64,000 nt of DNA from Oceanibacterium hippocampi (GTDB lineage: Bacteria > Pseudomonadota > Alphaproteobacteria > Sneathiellales > Sneathiellaceae). Shown piece by piece: positions 41,955 through 51,341 of this stretch (the stretch's first letter is position 1; the number at the start of each line of letters is the position of its first letter). The translations under genes and the position numbers were made by a program. The notes beneath the pieces were generated by a model. That model was given only the letters and a program-made list of their open reading frames with translations, did no database searches and had not been told where the DNA came from. The stretch lies in the NCBI RefSeq assembly GCF_900172325.1, contig NZ_FWFR01000004.1, positions 62,001 to 126,000 on the forward strand, given 5' to 3'.

Positions 41955-42070
41955 GATAGGAAAAACCTATCAGGCGAGGCGAAAAAATCAATTAGATACG
42001 ATCATGAGCCGCCGTGTAGCGTTTCAGTGCCGCTGTCGTCGGCAGTGGAATCAACAGGGGAAGCAGAACC
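41955..42070. promoter_or_regulatory. Divergent promoter with OxyR-like ATAG-N7-CTAT dyad
   Basis: GATAGG (41955-41960), AAAAA, CCTATC (41966-41971) is a perfect dyad starting one base upstream of the LysR start codon. It matches the ATAG-N7-CTAT half-motif known for OxyR-like LysR regulators (from memory). A site this close to the LysR gene would fit negative autoregulation. The rest of the region is AT-rich and holds the TRAP promoter; hexamers not assigned. Confidence 0.55.
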
Positions 42071-43126
42071 ATGAAAAAAATCGTTCCGGCACTGATGTCA
42101 CTAGCGTTCGTGGCGGCTGCCGCGAATCCGGTGGGCGCCGAAGAGCTTCAGAGGCTTCAATTGAAGGTCATCGGCGGCTGGACCAATGTCGCGATGACGA
42201 CTGCCCTGGAACAGCCGTTCTGGGAAAAGCGACTGCCTGAAATGTCAGGGGGCAAGATCACAGCGGATTTCAACAGCCTCGACACGCTGGGGCTCAAGGG
42301 TAACGAGACGCTGCGGCTGCTCAGCCTCAAGATCGCCGACGTGGTGACGGGGCCGGTGAGCTTCGTCGCCGGTGATTTCAAGCTCTATGACGGCCTCGAC
42401 CTGTCGGGCGCGATCCTCGACATCGGCACGATGCGAAAGGCTGCGAACGCCTATCGCCCGGTGATCGAGAAGAACATGCAGGAGAACTTCAAGGCGCATC
42501 TCCTCATGATGTGGCCGTCGCCGCCGCAGGTCCTGTTCTGCAAGGGCGAGATCAAGGGCGTTGCCGACCTCGCCGGCAAGAAGATCCGCACCTTCAACCA
42601 GACGCTGTCGGACTTCGTTGAGGCGGTCGGCGGGACGCCGGTCAACATCTCGTTCGCCGAAGTGGTTCCGGCGCTGCAGCGCGGCACGGCCGATTGCGGC
42701 ATCACCGGCACGGGCTCGGGCAACACCGCCAAATGGTGGGAAGTGACCGACCATCTGTATCCCCTCGTGCTCGGCTGGGCGCCCTGGTTCAGCGCCATGA
42801 ACAACGACACCTGGAACAGCCTCGACGAGCCCACGAAGGCATTCCTGACCGACGCCTTCGCCAAGCTCGAGGACGATCTCTGGGCCCTGGTCGACGACAT
42901 TGCGACGGAGGCCGTCAACTGCAACATCGGCGTCGGCGAGTGCAAGACCGGCATCAAGGCGAACATGAAGCTCGTAGAGGTATCGGAGGCGGACCGCGCC
43001 CTGCTGGCCGGCATGGTAACCGAGACCATCCTGCCGCGCTGGGCCGAACGCTGCGGCGAGGCCTGTGCTGCCGACTGGAATGCGACGGTCGGCAAGACGC
43101 TCGGCTTCGAAGCCAAGGCCAACTGA
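42071..43126 (+). CDS. dctP: TRAP transporter substrate-binding protein, DctP family (system 4)
   Basis: 351 aa with a GGGGAAG Shine-Dalgarno. A short signal peptide (VPALMSLAFVAAAANPVGAE) precedes the mature part. DctP blocks: QPFWEKRLPEMSGGKITADF, VADLAGKKIRTFNQTLSDFV (ligand-binding region) and VPALQRGTADCGITGTGSG. It has several Cys (NCNIGVGECKTG and RCGEACAADW) that could form disulfides. First gene of a long co-directional run with enzymes for amide/hydantoin chemistry. Confidence 0.94.
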   Translation: MKKIVPALMSLAFVAAAANPVGAEELQRLQLKVIGGWTNVAMTTALEQPFWEKRLPEMSGGKITADFNSLDTLGLKGNETLRLLSLKIADVVTGPVSFVAGDFKLYDGLDLSGAILDIGTMRKAANAYRPVIEKNMQENFKAHLLMMWPSPPQVLFCKGEIKGVADLAGKKIRTFNQTLSDFVEAVGGTPVNISFAEVVPALQRGTADCGITGTGSGNTAKWWEVTDHLYPLVLGWAPWFSAMNNDTWNSLDEPTKAFLTDAFAKLEDDLWALVDDIATEAVNCNIGVGECKTGIKANMKLVEVSEADRALLAGMVTETILPRWAERCGEACAADWNATVGKTLGFEAKAN

Positions 43127-43128
43127 CG

Positions 43129-43758
43129 ATGACGGAGCGCAGCACACAGGCAGCACGTCCGGTACTTGATGTGCTGCGCGCCGTTTCGTCGGCTCTGCTG
43201 CTCGCCGGCGGCCTGCTGATGGTCGTGGCGACAGTGGCGATCATCGTCGAGATCGCGATGCGTCAGATGTTCAACGCGTCGCTGGGCGGTGTCGACGAGC
43301 TGGCCGGCTTCGCCCTTGCGGTCGGGACGTCCTGGAGCTTCGGTTCCGTCCTGTTCGACAAGGCGCATGTCCGCATCGATACGCTCTATCGCCGGATGGG
43401 CGAGCGTAACCGCGCCCTCTTCGACATCGTCGGTCTCGTCGGCACGGCGATCTTTGCCGGCACGCTCCTGATCTTTGCCGTCGAGGTCGTGCAGTCCAGC
43501 ATGCGCTTCGGAGCGACATCGCAGAGTTCGCTGGCCATACCGGTCGCCCTGCCCCAGGCGCTCTGGCTTGGCGGCCTGGCCTGGTTCCTCGTTGTGACCC
43601 TGGCGTTGCTGGTCGCGAGCCTCAACGCGGTACGCAAGCGGAACTGGCGCGAGGTCGGCCAGATTGCCGGGACCCGTGGTCTGAACGACGAGATCCGGGC
43701 GGAACTGGAAGATTCGGGAAGTCGCCTCGGCGACCTGCAGCGGGAGACAGGGAAATGA
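43129..43758 (+). CDS. dctQ: TRAP transporter small permease, DctQ (system 4)
   Basis: 209 aa from ATG 43129, two bases after the DctP stop. Four membrane segments; the family core MRQMFNASLGGVDELAGFAL then AVGTSWSFGSVLFDKAHVRI is clear. A hydrophilic C-terminal tail of about 45 residues. It overlaps the DctM gene by 4 nt. Confidence 0.92.
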   Translation: MTERSTQAARPVLDVLRAVSSALLLAGGLLMVVATVAIIVEIAMRQMFNASLGGVDELAGFALAVGTSWSFGSVLFDKAHVRIDTLYRRMGERNRALFDIVGLVGTAIFAGTLLIFAVEVVQSSMRFGATSQSSLAIPVALPQALWLGGLAWFLVVTLALLVASLNAVRKRNWREVGQIAGTRGLNDEIRAELEDSGSRLGDLQRETGK

Positions 43759-45038
43759 TCGGCTTTGCTGTCTCCGCGATGGCCCTGCTTCTGGCACTCG
43801 GTGTGCCGGTCGCGGTGGCTCTGGGGCTGCTCGGTATCGGCCTTTCGGAATTCTTCAGCACGCTGCCGCTGGTGCGGGCGATCGGCGAAGTGGCCTGGTC
43901 CTCGTCGACCGGGTTCCTCATGGTCAGCGTGCCGCTCTTCGTTCTTCTCGGCGAGATCCTGTTGCGCGCCGGGATCGCGGACCGGATGTACTCGGCCGTC
44001 GCGGCGTGGCTGTCCTGGATGCCCGGCGGCCTGATGCATGCCAATGTCGGATCGAGCGGACTGTTCGCGGCGATGTCCGGGTCGAGCGTAGCGACCGCGG
44101 CGACCATCGGCACCACCGCCATGCCGCAGATGGAGAAATACGGCTACAGCCCGAAACTGTTCCTCGGCACGCTCGCTGCCGGCGGCACGCTCGGCATCCT
44201 CATCCCGCCCTCGATCAACCTGATCGTCTACGGTCTGATCACCAACGCCTCAATCCCGCAGCTGTACCTGGCCGGCATCGTGCCGGGGCTGCTCCTGATG
44301 CTGCTGTTCATGACGATCGTCGCGATCGCCTGCACGATCTGGCCGAGCCTCGGTGGCCGGAAGGTCGATGTCGGCTGGAACGAACGGCTGGCGCTGCTCG
44401 GCGAATTCATCCCGCCGACCTTCATCTTCGTCGTGGTCATCGGCTCGATTTATCTCGGCTGGGCGACGGCGACGGAATCGGCGGCGCTCGGGGTCGGGGC
44501 GGCAACCCTGCTGACCGTTCTCAAGGGGCGGTTCACCATCGCGATGTTCCGCTCCGCCGTCGAGAACACCATGCGGACGACCGGCATGATCATGCTGATC
44601 GTGGTGGCGGCGTTCTTCCTGAATTTCGTCATGACCGCGCAGGGCCTGACCACGAAGGTCGTCAACCTGGTCACGACGCTGGAACTGTCGTCCGCCGGGC
44701 TGATGCTCGCGGTGATCGTTTTCTATCTCGTCCTCGGTTGTTTCATGGAGACCATGGCGATGATGATCGCGACGATCCCGATCGTCGCGCCGGTCGTGTT
44801 CGCCGCCGGTTTCGACAGCGTCTGGTTCGGTGTCGTCGTCGTGGTGCTCATGGAGGCGGCGATGATTACCCCGCCGGTCGGCATCAACCTGTTTGTCATT
44901 CAAGGCATGCGTGCCAGGGGCGGAATAAGCGACGTGGCGTACGGCACCCTGCCGTTCCTGCTCGCGATTTTCGCCCTGCTTGGCCTGCTCATGGCCTTTC
45001 CTGAAATAGCACTGTTCCTGCCGTCGCTTCTGAGGTGA
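43755..45038 (+). CDS. dctM: TRAP transporter large permease, DctM (system 4)
   Basis: 427 aa with about 12 hydrophobic segments. DctM marks: MVSVPLFVLLGEILLRAG, AAMSGSSVATAATIGTTAMP, GGTLGILIPPSINLIVYGL and TPPVGINLFVIQGM. The start overlaps the DctQ stop by 4 nt, so the three TRAP genes are translated together. The hydantoinase A gene follows after 82 nt. Confidence 0.95.
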   Translation: MIGFAVSAMALLLALGVPVAVALGLLGIGLSEFFSTLPLVRAIGEVAWSSSTGFLMVSVPLFVLLGEILLRAGIADRMYSAVAAWLSWMPGGLMHANVGSSGLFAAMSGSSVATAATIGTTAMPQMEKYGYSPKLFLGTLAAGGTLGILIPPSINLIVYGLITNASIPQLYLAGIVPGLLLMLLFMTIVAIACTIWPSLGGRKVDVGWNERLALLGEFIPPTFIFVVVIGSIYLGWATATESAALGVGAATLLTVLKGRFTIAMFRSAVENTMRTTGMIMLIVVAAFFLNFVMTAQGLTTKVVNLVTTLELSSAGLMLAVIVFYLVLGCFMETMAMMIATIPIVAPVVFAAGFDSVWFGVVVVVLMEAAMITPPVGINLFVIQGMRARGGISDVAYGTLPFLLAIFALLGLLMAFPEIALFLPSLLR

Positions 45039-45071
45039 AGCGCTTCGGACGGGTCGTATTTCGTCTTCGGT

Positions 45072-45087
45072 AGCAGCCGACGCTGCT
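45072..45087 (+). other. Small hairpin in the leader of the hydantoinase gene
   Basis: AGCAGC (45072-45077), loop CGAC, GCTGCT (45082-45087), in the 82-nt gap between DctM and the hydantoinase A gene. No T-run follows, so it is not a terminator. It may stabilise one of the two message parts or slow read-through. The stem is short and could be chance. Confidence 0.3.
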
Positions 45088-45120
45088 TGCCCCGGCTTCG
45101 TGACGTTGAGAGACCATGAA

Positions 45121-47196
45121 ATGAGTAAGACCTATCGCATCGGCATCGATATCGGCGGGACCTTCACCGACATTGCGCTCGTCGACGACGAGGGTACCGT
45201 GGAGATCCGGAAAGTTGCCTCGACGCCGGACGACTACAGCCGAGGCATTGCACTCGGCCTGAAGGCGATCATCGATGATTTCGGGATCGATCCGGGGCGC
45301 GTCGCCGGCATCGTCCATGCGACGACGGTGGCCACGAATACCATCCTGGAATTCAAGGGCGCGGTGACCGGCCTGATTACGACCGCGGGCTTCCGCGATG
45401 TTCTCGAGATCCGCCGGCTGCGGATCCCCGTTCTCTACGACCTGCAGTACGACAAGCCGCAACCGCTGGTGCCGCGGCGCCTGCGGCTCGAGGCCCGCGA
45501 ACGGCTCCGTCCCGACGGCAGCGTCAAGACCCCGCTCAACGAAGACGATGTCGCGCGCGCGGCGGAGGTTTTCCGCCGGGAGAAGGTCGAGGCGGTCGCG
45601 ATCAGCTATCTGCACGCCTACGCCAACCAGGCGCACGAGATACGGACCGAGGAGATTCTCCGCGATGCGCTTGGAGACGGGGTCTATATCTGCCGTGGCG
45701 CGGAGATCCTGCCCGAGATCCGGGAATACGAACGGACCTCGACGGCGGTCGTGAATGCCTATGTCGGCCCGGTGATCCGGAATTACGCCGACGCGCTGGC
45801 CGGGCGGCTGGCGGAAATCGGCATCGACGCGCCGATCGAGATGATGCATTCCGGCGGCGGCATCATGCGCCTCGCGGCATCGGTCAGGCGCGCCGCCGCG
45901 CTGGTCGAATCCGGGCCCGCCGCCGGCGTCATCGCCTGCGCCCGCCTCGTGCGCGGTGAGGGCCGGGGCGCCAACATCATTTCCTTCGACATGGGTGGCA
46001 CGACCGCCAAGGCGGCGCTGATCGAGAATGGCGCGGCGGCCCGGACCGACGAGTACGAGGTCGGCGCCGGCATCAACCTGTCGAGCAAGCTGGTCAAGGG
46101 CGGCGGCTACCCGATCAAGATGCCGTTCATCGACGTTTCCGAGATCGGTGCCGGCGGCGGCAGCATCGTGTCGCTGGACAGCCTCGGGCGGGTCGCGGTC
46201 GGGCCGGAAAGCGCGGGCTCGATGCCTGGGCCGGTCTGCTACGGCCGCGGCGGTACGCAGGCGACGCTGACCGACGTGTTCGTCACGCTCGGCTACATCA
46301 ACGACGTGACGCTGGCCGGCGGCTCGATCGAGGTCGATGCCGAAGCCGGCCGCGCCGCCCTGCGGCAACAGATATCCGACCCGCTGGGACAGGATCTCGC
46401 GGTCGCCGCCCGCGGCATCCTCATGCTCGCGGTCTCGACCATGACCCGGGCGGTCAAGGCGGTCTCCACCTATCGCGGCCGCGATCCGCGCGATTTCTCG
46501 CTCATCGCCTTCGGCGGCAACGGCCCGGTGGTCGCGGCCGATATCGCCTCGGCGCTCGGGATCCAGCACATCATCGTGCCGCTGGCGGCAGGCGTGTTTT
46601 CGGGCTTCGGCCTGCTGCGCTCCGACGTCGAGCAGGAATTCGTGCAGCCGCTCCTGGTCGATACCAAGCAGATGCCGGCGGACATGCTGCCGGGCATCAA
46701 GGCCAGGTTGCGCGACCGCGCGATGGATGCGCTCAGGGCCGACGGATACGACACCGGGCTCGCGGATTATCATTTCAGTGCCGACCTGCGGTATTTCGGC
46801 CAGGCCTACGAACTCAACATCCCCGGTGACATGAACGGCGGCGATATCGGTGCGCTGGAAGAGGGTTTCCATTGCGAGCACGAGCGGACGAACGGCCATC
46901 GCTCGACCACCGATCCCGTGCAACTGGTCAACGCGCGGCTTTCCGTGACGGTCCCGATGGCCTCGAAGATCGCGCGCTTCGCCCCGGCCCCGCGCTTCGA
47001 ACGGACCGACCGGCCGGTCAATTTCGGCGAGGGCCCGGTCATGACGGCGGTTGTCGGCCGTGAGGCGCTCAAGTCCAGCTACCGCCCCGGCCCGTTCATC
47101 ATCGAGGATTATGACTGCACCTGCGTGGTGCCACCCAATGCCTCGGCGCGGCTGGATGCCCTTGGCAACATCGAGATTGAGGTAACCCCGGCATGA
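45121..47196 (+). CDS. hyuA: Hydantoinase/oxoprolinase subunit A (HyuA-type)
   Basis: 691 aa from ATG 45121 (a GTG at 45100 is in frame, but no Shine-Dalgarno supports it). ASKHA-fold ATPase subunit: IGIDIGGTFTDIALVDDEG at the start, HATTVATNTILEFKGA, then SFDMGGTTAKAALIENG and GGGYPIKMPFIDVSEIGAGG. It pairs with the B subunit encoded next, with which it overlaps by 4 nt. Such A/B enzymes open cyclic imides or lactams (N-methylhydantoin, 5-oxoproline) or carboxylate ketones (acetone/acetophenone) with ATP. The TRAP transporter upstream probably supplies the substrate. Confidence 0.95.
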   Translation: MSKTYRIGIDIGGTFTDIALVDDEGTVEIRKVASTPDDYSRGIALGLKAIIDDFGIDPGRVAGIVHATTVATNTILEFKGAVTGLITTAGFRDVLEIRRLRIPVLYDLQYDKPQPLVPRRLRLEARERLRPDGSVKTPLNEDDVARAAEVFRREKVEAVAISYLHAYANQAHEIRTEEILRDALGDGVYICRGAEILPEIREYERTSTAVVNAYVGPVIRNYADALAGRLAEIGIDAPIEMMHSGGGIMRLAASVRRAAALVESGPAAGVIACARLVRGEGRGANIISFDMGGTTAKAALIENGAAARTDEYEVGAGINLSSKLVKGGGYPIKMPFIDVSEIGAGGGSIVSLDSLGRVAVGPESAGSMPGPVCYGRGGTQATLTDVFVTLGYINDVTLAGGSIEVDAEAGRAALRQQISDPLGQDLAVAARGILMLAVSTMTRAVKAVSTYRGRDPRDFSLIAFGGNGPVVAADIASALGIQHIIVPLAAGVFSGFGLLRSDVEQEFVQPLLVDTKQMPADMLPGIKARLRDRAMDALRADGYDTGLADYHFSADLRYFGQAYELNIPGDMNGGDIGALEEGFHCEHERTNGHRSTTDPVQLVNARLSVTVPMASKIARFAPAPRFERTDRPVNFGEGPVMTAVVGREALKSSYRPGPFIIEDYDCTCVVPPNASARLDALGNIEIEVTPA

Positions 47197-48932
47197 ACCG
47201 CGTCGATCCGATTACGCTTGAAGTCATTCGAAACGGGCTTTCGTCGATCGCCGACGAAATGGCGCTCATCCTCATGCGCAGCGCCTATTCGCCGGTTGTC
47301 CGCGACATCATGGACTACTCGACCGGGCTCTGCGACACCGAGGGCCGGATCATTGCCCAGGGCCTGACCCTGCCGATCCAGCTCTGCTCATTCCCGCGCG
47401 TCATGCGTTTCATCCGGAAACGCTTCGGCAACGACATGGCGCCGGGCGATGTCTTCATCACCAACGACCCCTACGGGTCGGGCGGCCAGCATCTTCCCGA
47501 CATCTACGTGCTCAAGCCGATTTTCCAGGGGGCCCGCCTGGCCGGCTACGCCGCGACGGTCGCGCATCACACCGATCTGGGCGGCATCGTGCCGGGCAGC
47601 GTGGCGATCTACGCGACCGAGATCCAGCAGGAGGGGCTGCGCATCCCGCTGATGAAGATGTACGAGGCGGGTAAGCCCAACCGGGCGCTGTTCGAACTGA
47701 TCGAGGCCAACACCCGCCAGCCCGTCGAGGTGCTGGGCGATCTCCGGGCCCAGATCGCGGCCTGCCGGACGGCGGAGAAGGGCTTGTTGTCGCTGGTCGA
47801 ACGCTACGGCGCCGAGGACTTCGGAACCTATATCGACGCCCTGCACGACTATGCCGAGGCGATGATGCGCGAAACCATCCGCGAACTGCCGAACGGCGTT
47901 TTCGTTGGCGAGGACTATCTCGACGGCCTCGGCGACCATCCGGAGGCGATCAAGATACGCGCCACCGTCACCATCGCGGACGACACGATCGACATCGACT
48001 TCTCCGGCACGTCCGGACAGGTCGCGGCCAGTATCAACTGTCCTATCTCGTTGCCGGAATCGGCCGCCTTCACCGCCATTCGCTGCCTGTCGCATCGCGA
48101 TATCCCGAACTGTGATGGCTATCTCAAGCCGATTACCGTGCGGGCGCCGGAAGGCTGCCTGCTCAATCCCCTGTTCCCGGCCGCCTGCGGCGCGCGCGGG
48201 GTCGTCGGCTATCGCGTCTTCGACACCATCATGCAGGCGCTCGCCAAGGTCATTCCGGCCCGTGCCATCGGCGGCTCGGAAGGCGGGCCGTTCCTGCTGG
48301 CCGCCGGCGGTACCTACCAGGGCCGGCAGTTCGTGCTCAACGAGATGCTCGTCGGGACCTGGGGCGCGCGGGCCGATCGCGACGGCATCGAGGGCATATC
48401 GAACCCGGCCGCCAACATCTCCAACCAGCCGATCGAGATGATCGAGGCGGAAATGCCGATCGAGGTGGTGCGCTACGGTTTCGTGCCGGATTCAGGCGGG
48501 GCCGGGCGCAATCGCGGCGGCCTCGCCTTCGTTCGCGAGTTCCTGTTCCACCAGGACGCCACTTTCACGCTGCGCGGCGACCGGCGTGATCATCCGCCCT
48601 ACGGCATCGAGGGCGGCGGCGCCGGCGCGCCGTCAGGGCATGTCCTGATAGCGCGCGACGGCTCGGAACGGCTGTTGCCCGCCATGCCGATGCACAATTT
48701 CACCGCCAGGGCGGGCGAGATCTTCCGCCTGGTCGGCGCCGGCGGCGGCGGCTTCGGGAACGCGCTGGAACGCGAGCCGGCGCGGGTGCTGGCCGACGTC
48801 ATGGAAGAGAAGGTGACGGTCGAGGGCGCGGCGCGCGATTATGGCGTCGTGATCGATGCCGAGACCCTGTGCGTCGATCATGACGCGACGCGTATGCTGC
48901 GCGAGTCCAGTGCGAAGGAGGCCGTGATATGA
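47193..48932 (+). CDS. hyuB: Hydantoinase/oxoprolinase subunit B (HyuB-type)
   Basis: 579 aa. Starts with DPITLEVIRNGLSSIADEMA then LMRSAYSPVVRDIMDYSTGL, the family N-terminal block. Further blocks are FITNDPYGSGGQHLPDIYVL, RGGLAFVREF and GAGGGGFGNALEREP. It forms the catalytic partner of subunit A. The start overlaps the A stop and its own stop overlaps the next gene, each by 4 nt. Confidence 0.95.
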   Translation: MNRVDPITLEVIRNGLSSIADEMALILMRSAYSPVVRDIMDYSTGLCDTEGRIIAQGLTLPIQLCSFPRVMRFIRKRFGNDMAPGDVFITNDPYGSGGQHLPDIYVLKPIFQGARLAGYAATVAHHTDLGGIVPGSVAIYATEIQQEGLRIPLMKMYEAGKPNRALFELIEANTRQPVEVLGDLRAQIAACRTAEKGLLSLVERYGAEDFGTYIDALHDYAEAMMRETIRELPNGVFVGEDYLDGLGDHPEAIKIRATVTIADDTIDIDFSGTSGQVAASINCPISLPESAAFTAIRCLSHRDIPNCDGYLKPITVRAPEGCLLNPLFPAACGARGVVGYRVFDTIMQALAKVIPARAIGGSEGGPFLLAAGGTYQGRQFVLNEMLVGTWGARADRDGIEGISNPAANISNQPIEMIEAEMPIEVVRYGFVPDSGGAGRNRGGLAFVREFLFHQDATFTLRGDRRDHPPYGIEGGGAGAPSGHVLIARDGSERLLPAMPMHNFTARAGEIFRLVGAGGGGFGNALEREPARVLADVMEEKVTVEGAARDYGVVIDAETLCVDHDATRMLRESSAKEAVI

Positions 48933-50077
48933 CCGGCGGAGTAGCCGAACTGAACGAACCGCTCGTTGCCGTGCAAGGGGGGCGGGCGCGGCTTGAGACA
49001 CCGGCCCTGCTGCTCGATGCGACCGCGTTCGAGGCGAATGTCGCCGCCCTCGCCGAGATGGCCCGGGCGAGCGGCATGGGATTGCGCCCACATGCCAAGA
49101 CCCACAAATGCGCGGCCATCGCGAAGGCCCAACTGGCCGCCGGCGCACTCGGCATCGCCTGTGCGAAGCCGGGGGAACTGCTGGCCCTGTTCGAGGCCGG
49201 CGTCACGCCGCTGATGCTGACCGCCCCGGTCGCGAGCCGGCGCAAGATCGATCGGCTGGTCGAAGCCGCGGCCAGGGGTGCCGAGCTGACCGTCGTGGTC
49301 GACCGCGCCGATCTTGTCGCCGCGTATGCCACCGCGGCACGGGCGGCCGGGACGACGGTGGCGGTCCTCGTCGACATCGATACCGGGCTCGGACGCACCG
49401 GCGTCGTCACGCCCGAGGACGCGGTCGCCCTCGCCCGGGCGATCGATGCCGAGCAGGGCCTCGCCTATGCCGGCGTCCAGGCCTATGCGGGCAACGTCCA
49501 GCATGTCTTCGGGCACGGCGAGCGGCGTGCGGCGAACCAGGCGGCGAATGACCGCCTGCGGTCGGCGCTCGAGGCGCTGAAGGCCGCCGGCTTGCCCGCG
49601 GAAATCATCAGCGGTGGCGGCTCGGGCAGCCATCGGCTCGATTTCGAGGCAGATCTGCTGACCGAGGTCCAGGCCGGGTCTTACGTGTTCATGGACGAGG
49701 GCTACCGGCCCGTCGACATGCACGGCGCCGGGCAGGAGGTCTTCCACTTCTCGCTGTTCGTCGCTGTCACCGTCATCGCGCACAGTGCCAACGGCGAGGC
49801 GATCACCGACGGCGGAACCAAGAGTTTCGCGGTCGATGGCCCGCCGCCGCGCGCCTTCCTGAACGGTATCGAGATCGGCCAGATCGTCTGGGCCGGCGAC
49901 GAGTTCGGTCGCCTGAAGACCCATCCCGGTCACACGCCGCCGCCGGCCGGGAGCCGCCTGGAATGCACGGTCCCCCATTGTGACCCGACGGCCAACCTCC
50001 ACGATGTCATTCACCTGGTGCGCGACGATGTGCTGGAAGCGATCTGGCCGATCGAGGGCCGTGGCCTGTCGGACTGA
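48929..50077 (+). CDS. D-threonine aldolase-like PLP enzyme (DSD1/alanine-racemase N-terminal fold)
   Basis: 382 aa fold-type III PLP enzyme. The Schiff-base Lys is expected in RPHAKTHK (first Lys, K57). The C-terminal metal pair reads VPHCDPTANLHD: His350 and Asp352, the H-x-D arrangement of D-threonine/D-3-hydroxyaspartate aldolases rather than the H-x-C of D-serine dehydratases (remembered). GGGSGSH (229-235) is the phosphate loop. It splits a D-beta-hydroxy amino acid to glycine plus an aldehyde, or a related reaction. Coupled to HyuB by a 4-nt overlap, so it probably acts on the hydantoinase product or substrate side. Confidence 0.88.
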   Translation: MTGGVAELNEPLVAVQGGRARLETPALLLDATAFEANVAALAEMARASGMGLRPHAKTHKCAAIAKAQLAAGALGIACAKPGELLALFEAGVTPLMLTAPVASRRKIDRLVEAAARGAELTVVVDRADLVAAYATAARAAGTTVAVLVDIDTGLGRTGVVTPEDAVALARAIDAEQGLAYAGVQAYAGNVQHVFGHGERRAANQAANDRLRSALEALKAAGLPAEIISGGGSGSHRLDFEADLLTEVQAGSYVFMDEGYRPVDMHGAGQEVFHFSLFVAVTVIAHSANGEAITDGGTKSFAVDGPPPRAFLNGIEIGQIVWAGDEFGRLKTHPGHTPPPAGSRLECTVPHCDPTANLHDVIHLVRDDVLEAIWPIEGRGLSD

Positions 50078-50098
50078 ACCAGTACCCTGCATCACCGC

Positions 50099-50111
50099 CC
50101 GGACAGTCCGG
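50099..50111. promoter_or_regulatory. Palindrome between the aldolase and thiolase genes
   Basis: CCGGAC-A-GTCCGG, 6-bp arms around one base, in the 97-nt gap before the thiolase gene. The loop is too small for a hairpin terminator, so if functional it would be an operator. It could be chance in GC-rich DNA. Confidence 0.25.
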
Positions 50112-50174
50112 CCCGCGAGAGGATAGACCGAACGATCCGGTACCGATTACCGCCAGACAAGGGAGTGTCGCTGA

Positions 50175-51341
50175 ATGTCGGTTTGTATAACGGGATGGGC
50201 TCACGGGAAATTCGGAAAATGGCCGAAGAAGGATTCGGAAATCCTGATCGCCGAAGTGGTGGAGGCCGCCCTGGCCCACGCCGCAATCGACCCGGCCGAT
50301 ATCGACGCGATCTACCTGGGAACGATGAACAACGGGTTCCAGAAGCAGGATTTCCAGGCATCGCTCCCGGGCCTGACGTCGAGCGCGTTGCGTTACGTGC
50401 CGGCCACGCGGGTGGAGAATGCCTGCGCCACCGGTTCGGCCGCCATTCACGCCGGAATCAACGCGATCGAAGCGCGCAAGGCGCGGAACGTGCTGGTCGT
50501 CGGCGTCGAGAAGATGACGGCGGTCTCGACCGAGACGGCGGGCGACCTGCTTCTCGGTGCGAGCTACCGGAAGGAGGAGGCCGACATCGAAGGCGGCTTC
50601 GCCGGGGTGTTCGCCTCCATTGCGGAATCCTACTTCCAGGCATTCGGCGACAAGCGTGAAAGCATGGCGCGTATCGCCGCCAAGAATCACCGGAACGGGC
50701 TCGCCAATCCCTTCGCGCATATGCGAAAGGATTTCGACTTCGATTTCTGCAACACGGTTTCGGAGAAGAATCCGACCGTGGCGGGGCCGCTCCGGCGGAC
50801 CGACTGTTCGCTGATTTCCGACGGGGCGGCGGCGGCCGTGCTGTCGGAAGCGGCGCATGCGTTGGCTTTTCCGCGTGCCGTCGCGTTCCGTTCGGCCGTG
50901 CAGGTCAACGACTGGCTGCCGCTCAGCCGGCGCAGCAAGACCCATTTCGCGGGCGCGGAGATGGCCTGGACGCGGGCGCTGGCCGATGCCCGGATCGGCC
51001 TGGACGATCTTTCGCTCGTCGAGACCCACGACTGCTTCACCATCGCCGAACTCATGGAATACGAGGCGATGGGACTGACGGAATCGGGCCAGGGATTCCG
51101 CGCCATCGATGAGGGCTGGACCGAGAAGGACGGCCGGCTGCCGGTCAATCCGTCCGGCGGGCTCAAGTCCAAGGGTCACCCGGTCGGAGCCACCGGCGTG
51201 TCGCAGCATGTGATGGCGGCGATGCAACTCGCCGGGGAGGCGGGTGACATGCAGGTGCCCGACGCCCGGCTGGCCGGGATCTTCAACATGGGCGGGGCGG
51301 CGGTCGCGAACTTCGTATCGATCCTCGAGCGCGTAAAATGA
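50175..51341 (+). CDS. Thiolase family protein, SCP-x/acetyl-CoA acetyltransferase-like
   Basis: 388 aa with a GGGAG Shine-Dalgarno. The nucleophile Cys is C84 in VENACATGS. The SCP-x-type block ETHDCFTIAELMEYEAMGL has the His that many degradative thiolases carry elsewhere. The late catalytic region is GGLKSKGHPVGATGVSQ, with the His expected there, whereas the final Cys of classical thiolases (CxGG) is not evident (FNMGGAA). It cleaves or condenses acyl-CoAs. The acyl-CoA ligase gene overlaps its stop by 4 nt, suggesting activation followed by thiolysis. Confidence 0.91.
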   Translation: MSVCITGWAHGKFGKWPKKDSEILIAEVVEAALAHAAIDPADIDAIYLGTMNNGFQKQDFQASLPGLTSSALRYVPATRVENACATGSAAIHAGINAIEARKARNVLVVGVEKMTAVSTETAGDLLLGASYRKEEADIEGGFAGVFASIAESYFQAFGDKRESMARIAAKNHRNGLANPFAHMRKDFDFDFCNTVSEKNPTVAGPLRRTDCSLISDGAAAAVLSEAAHALAFPRAVAFRSAVQVNDWLPLSRRSKTHFAGAEMAWTRALADARIGLDDLSLVETHDCFTIAELMEYEAMGLTESGQGFRAIDEGWTEKDGRLPVNPSGGLKSKGHPVGATGVSQHVMAAMQLAGEAGDMQVPDARLAGIFNMGGAAVANFVSILERVK

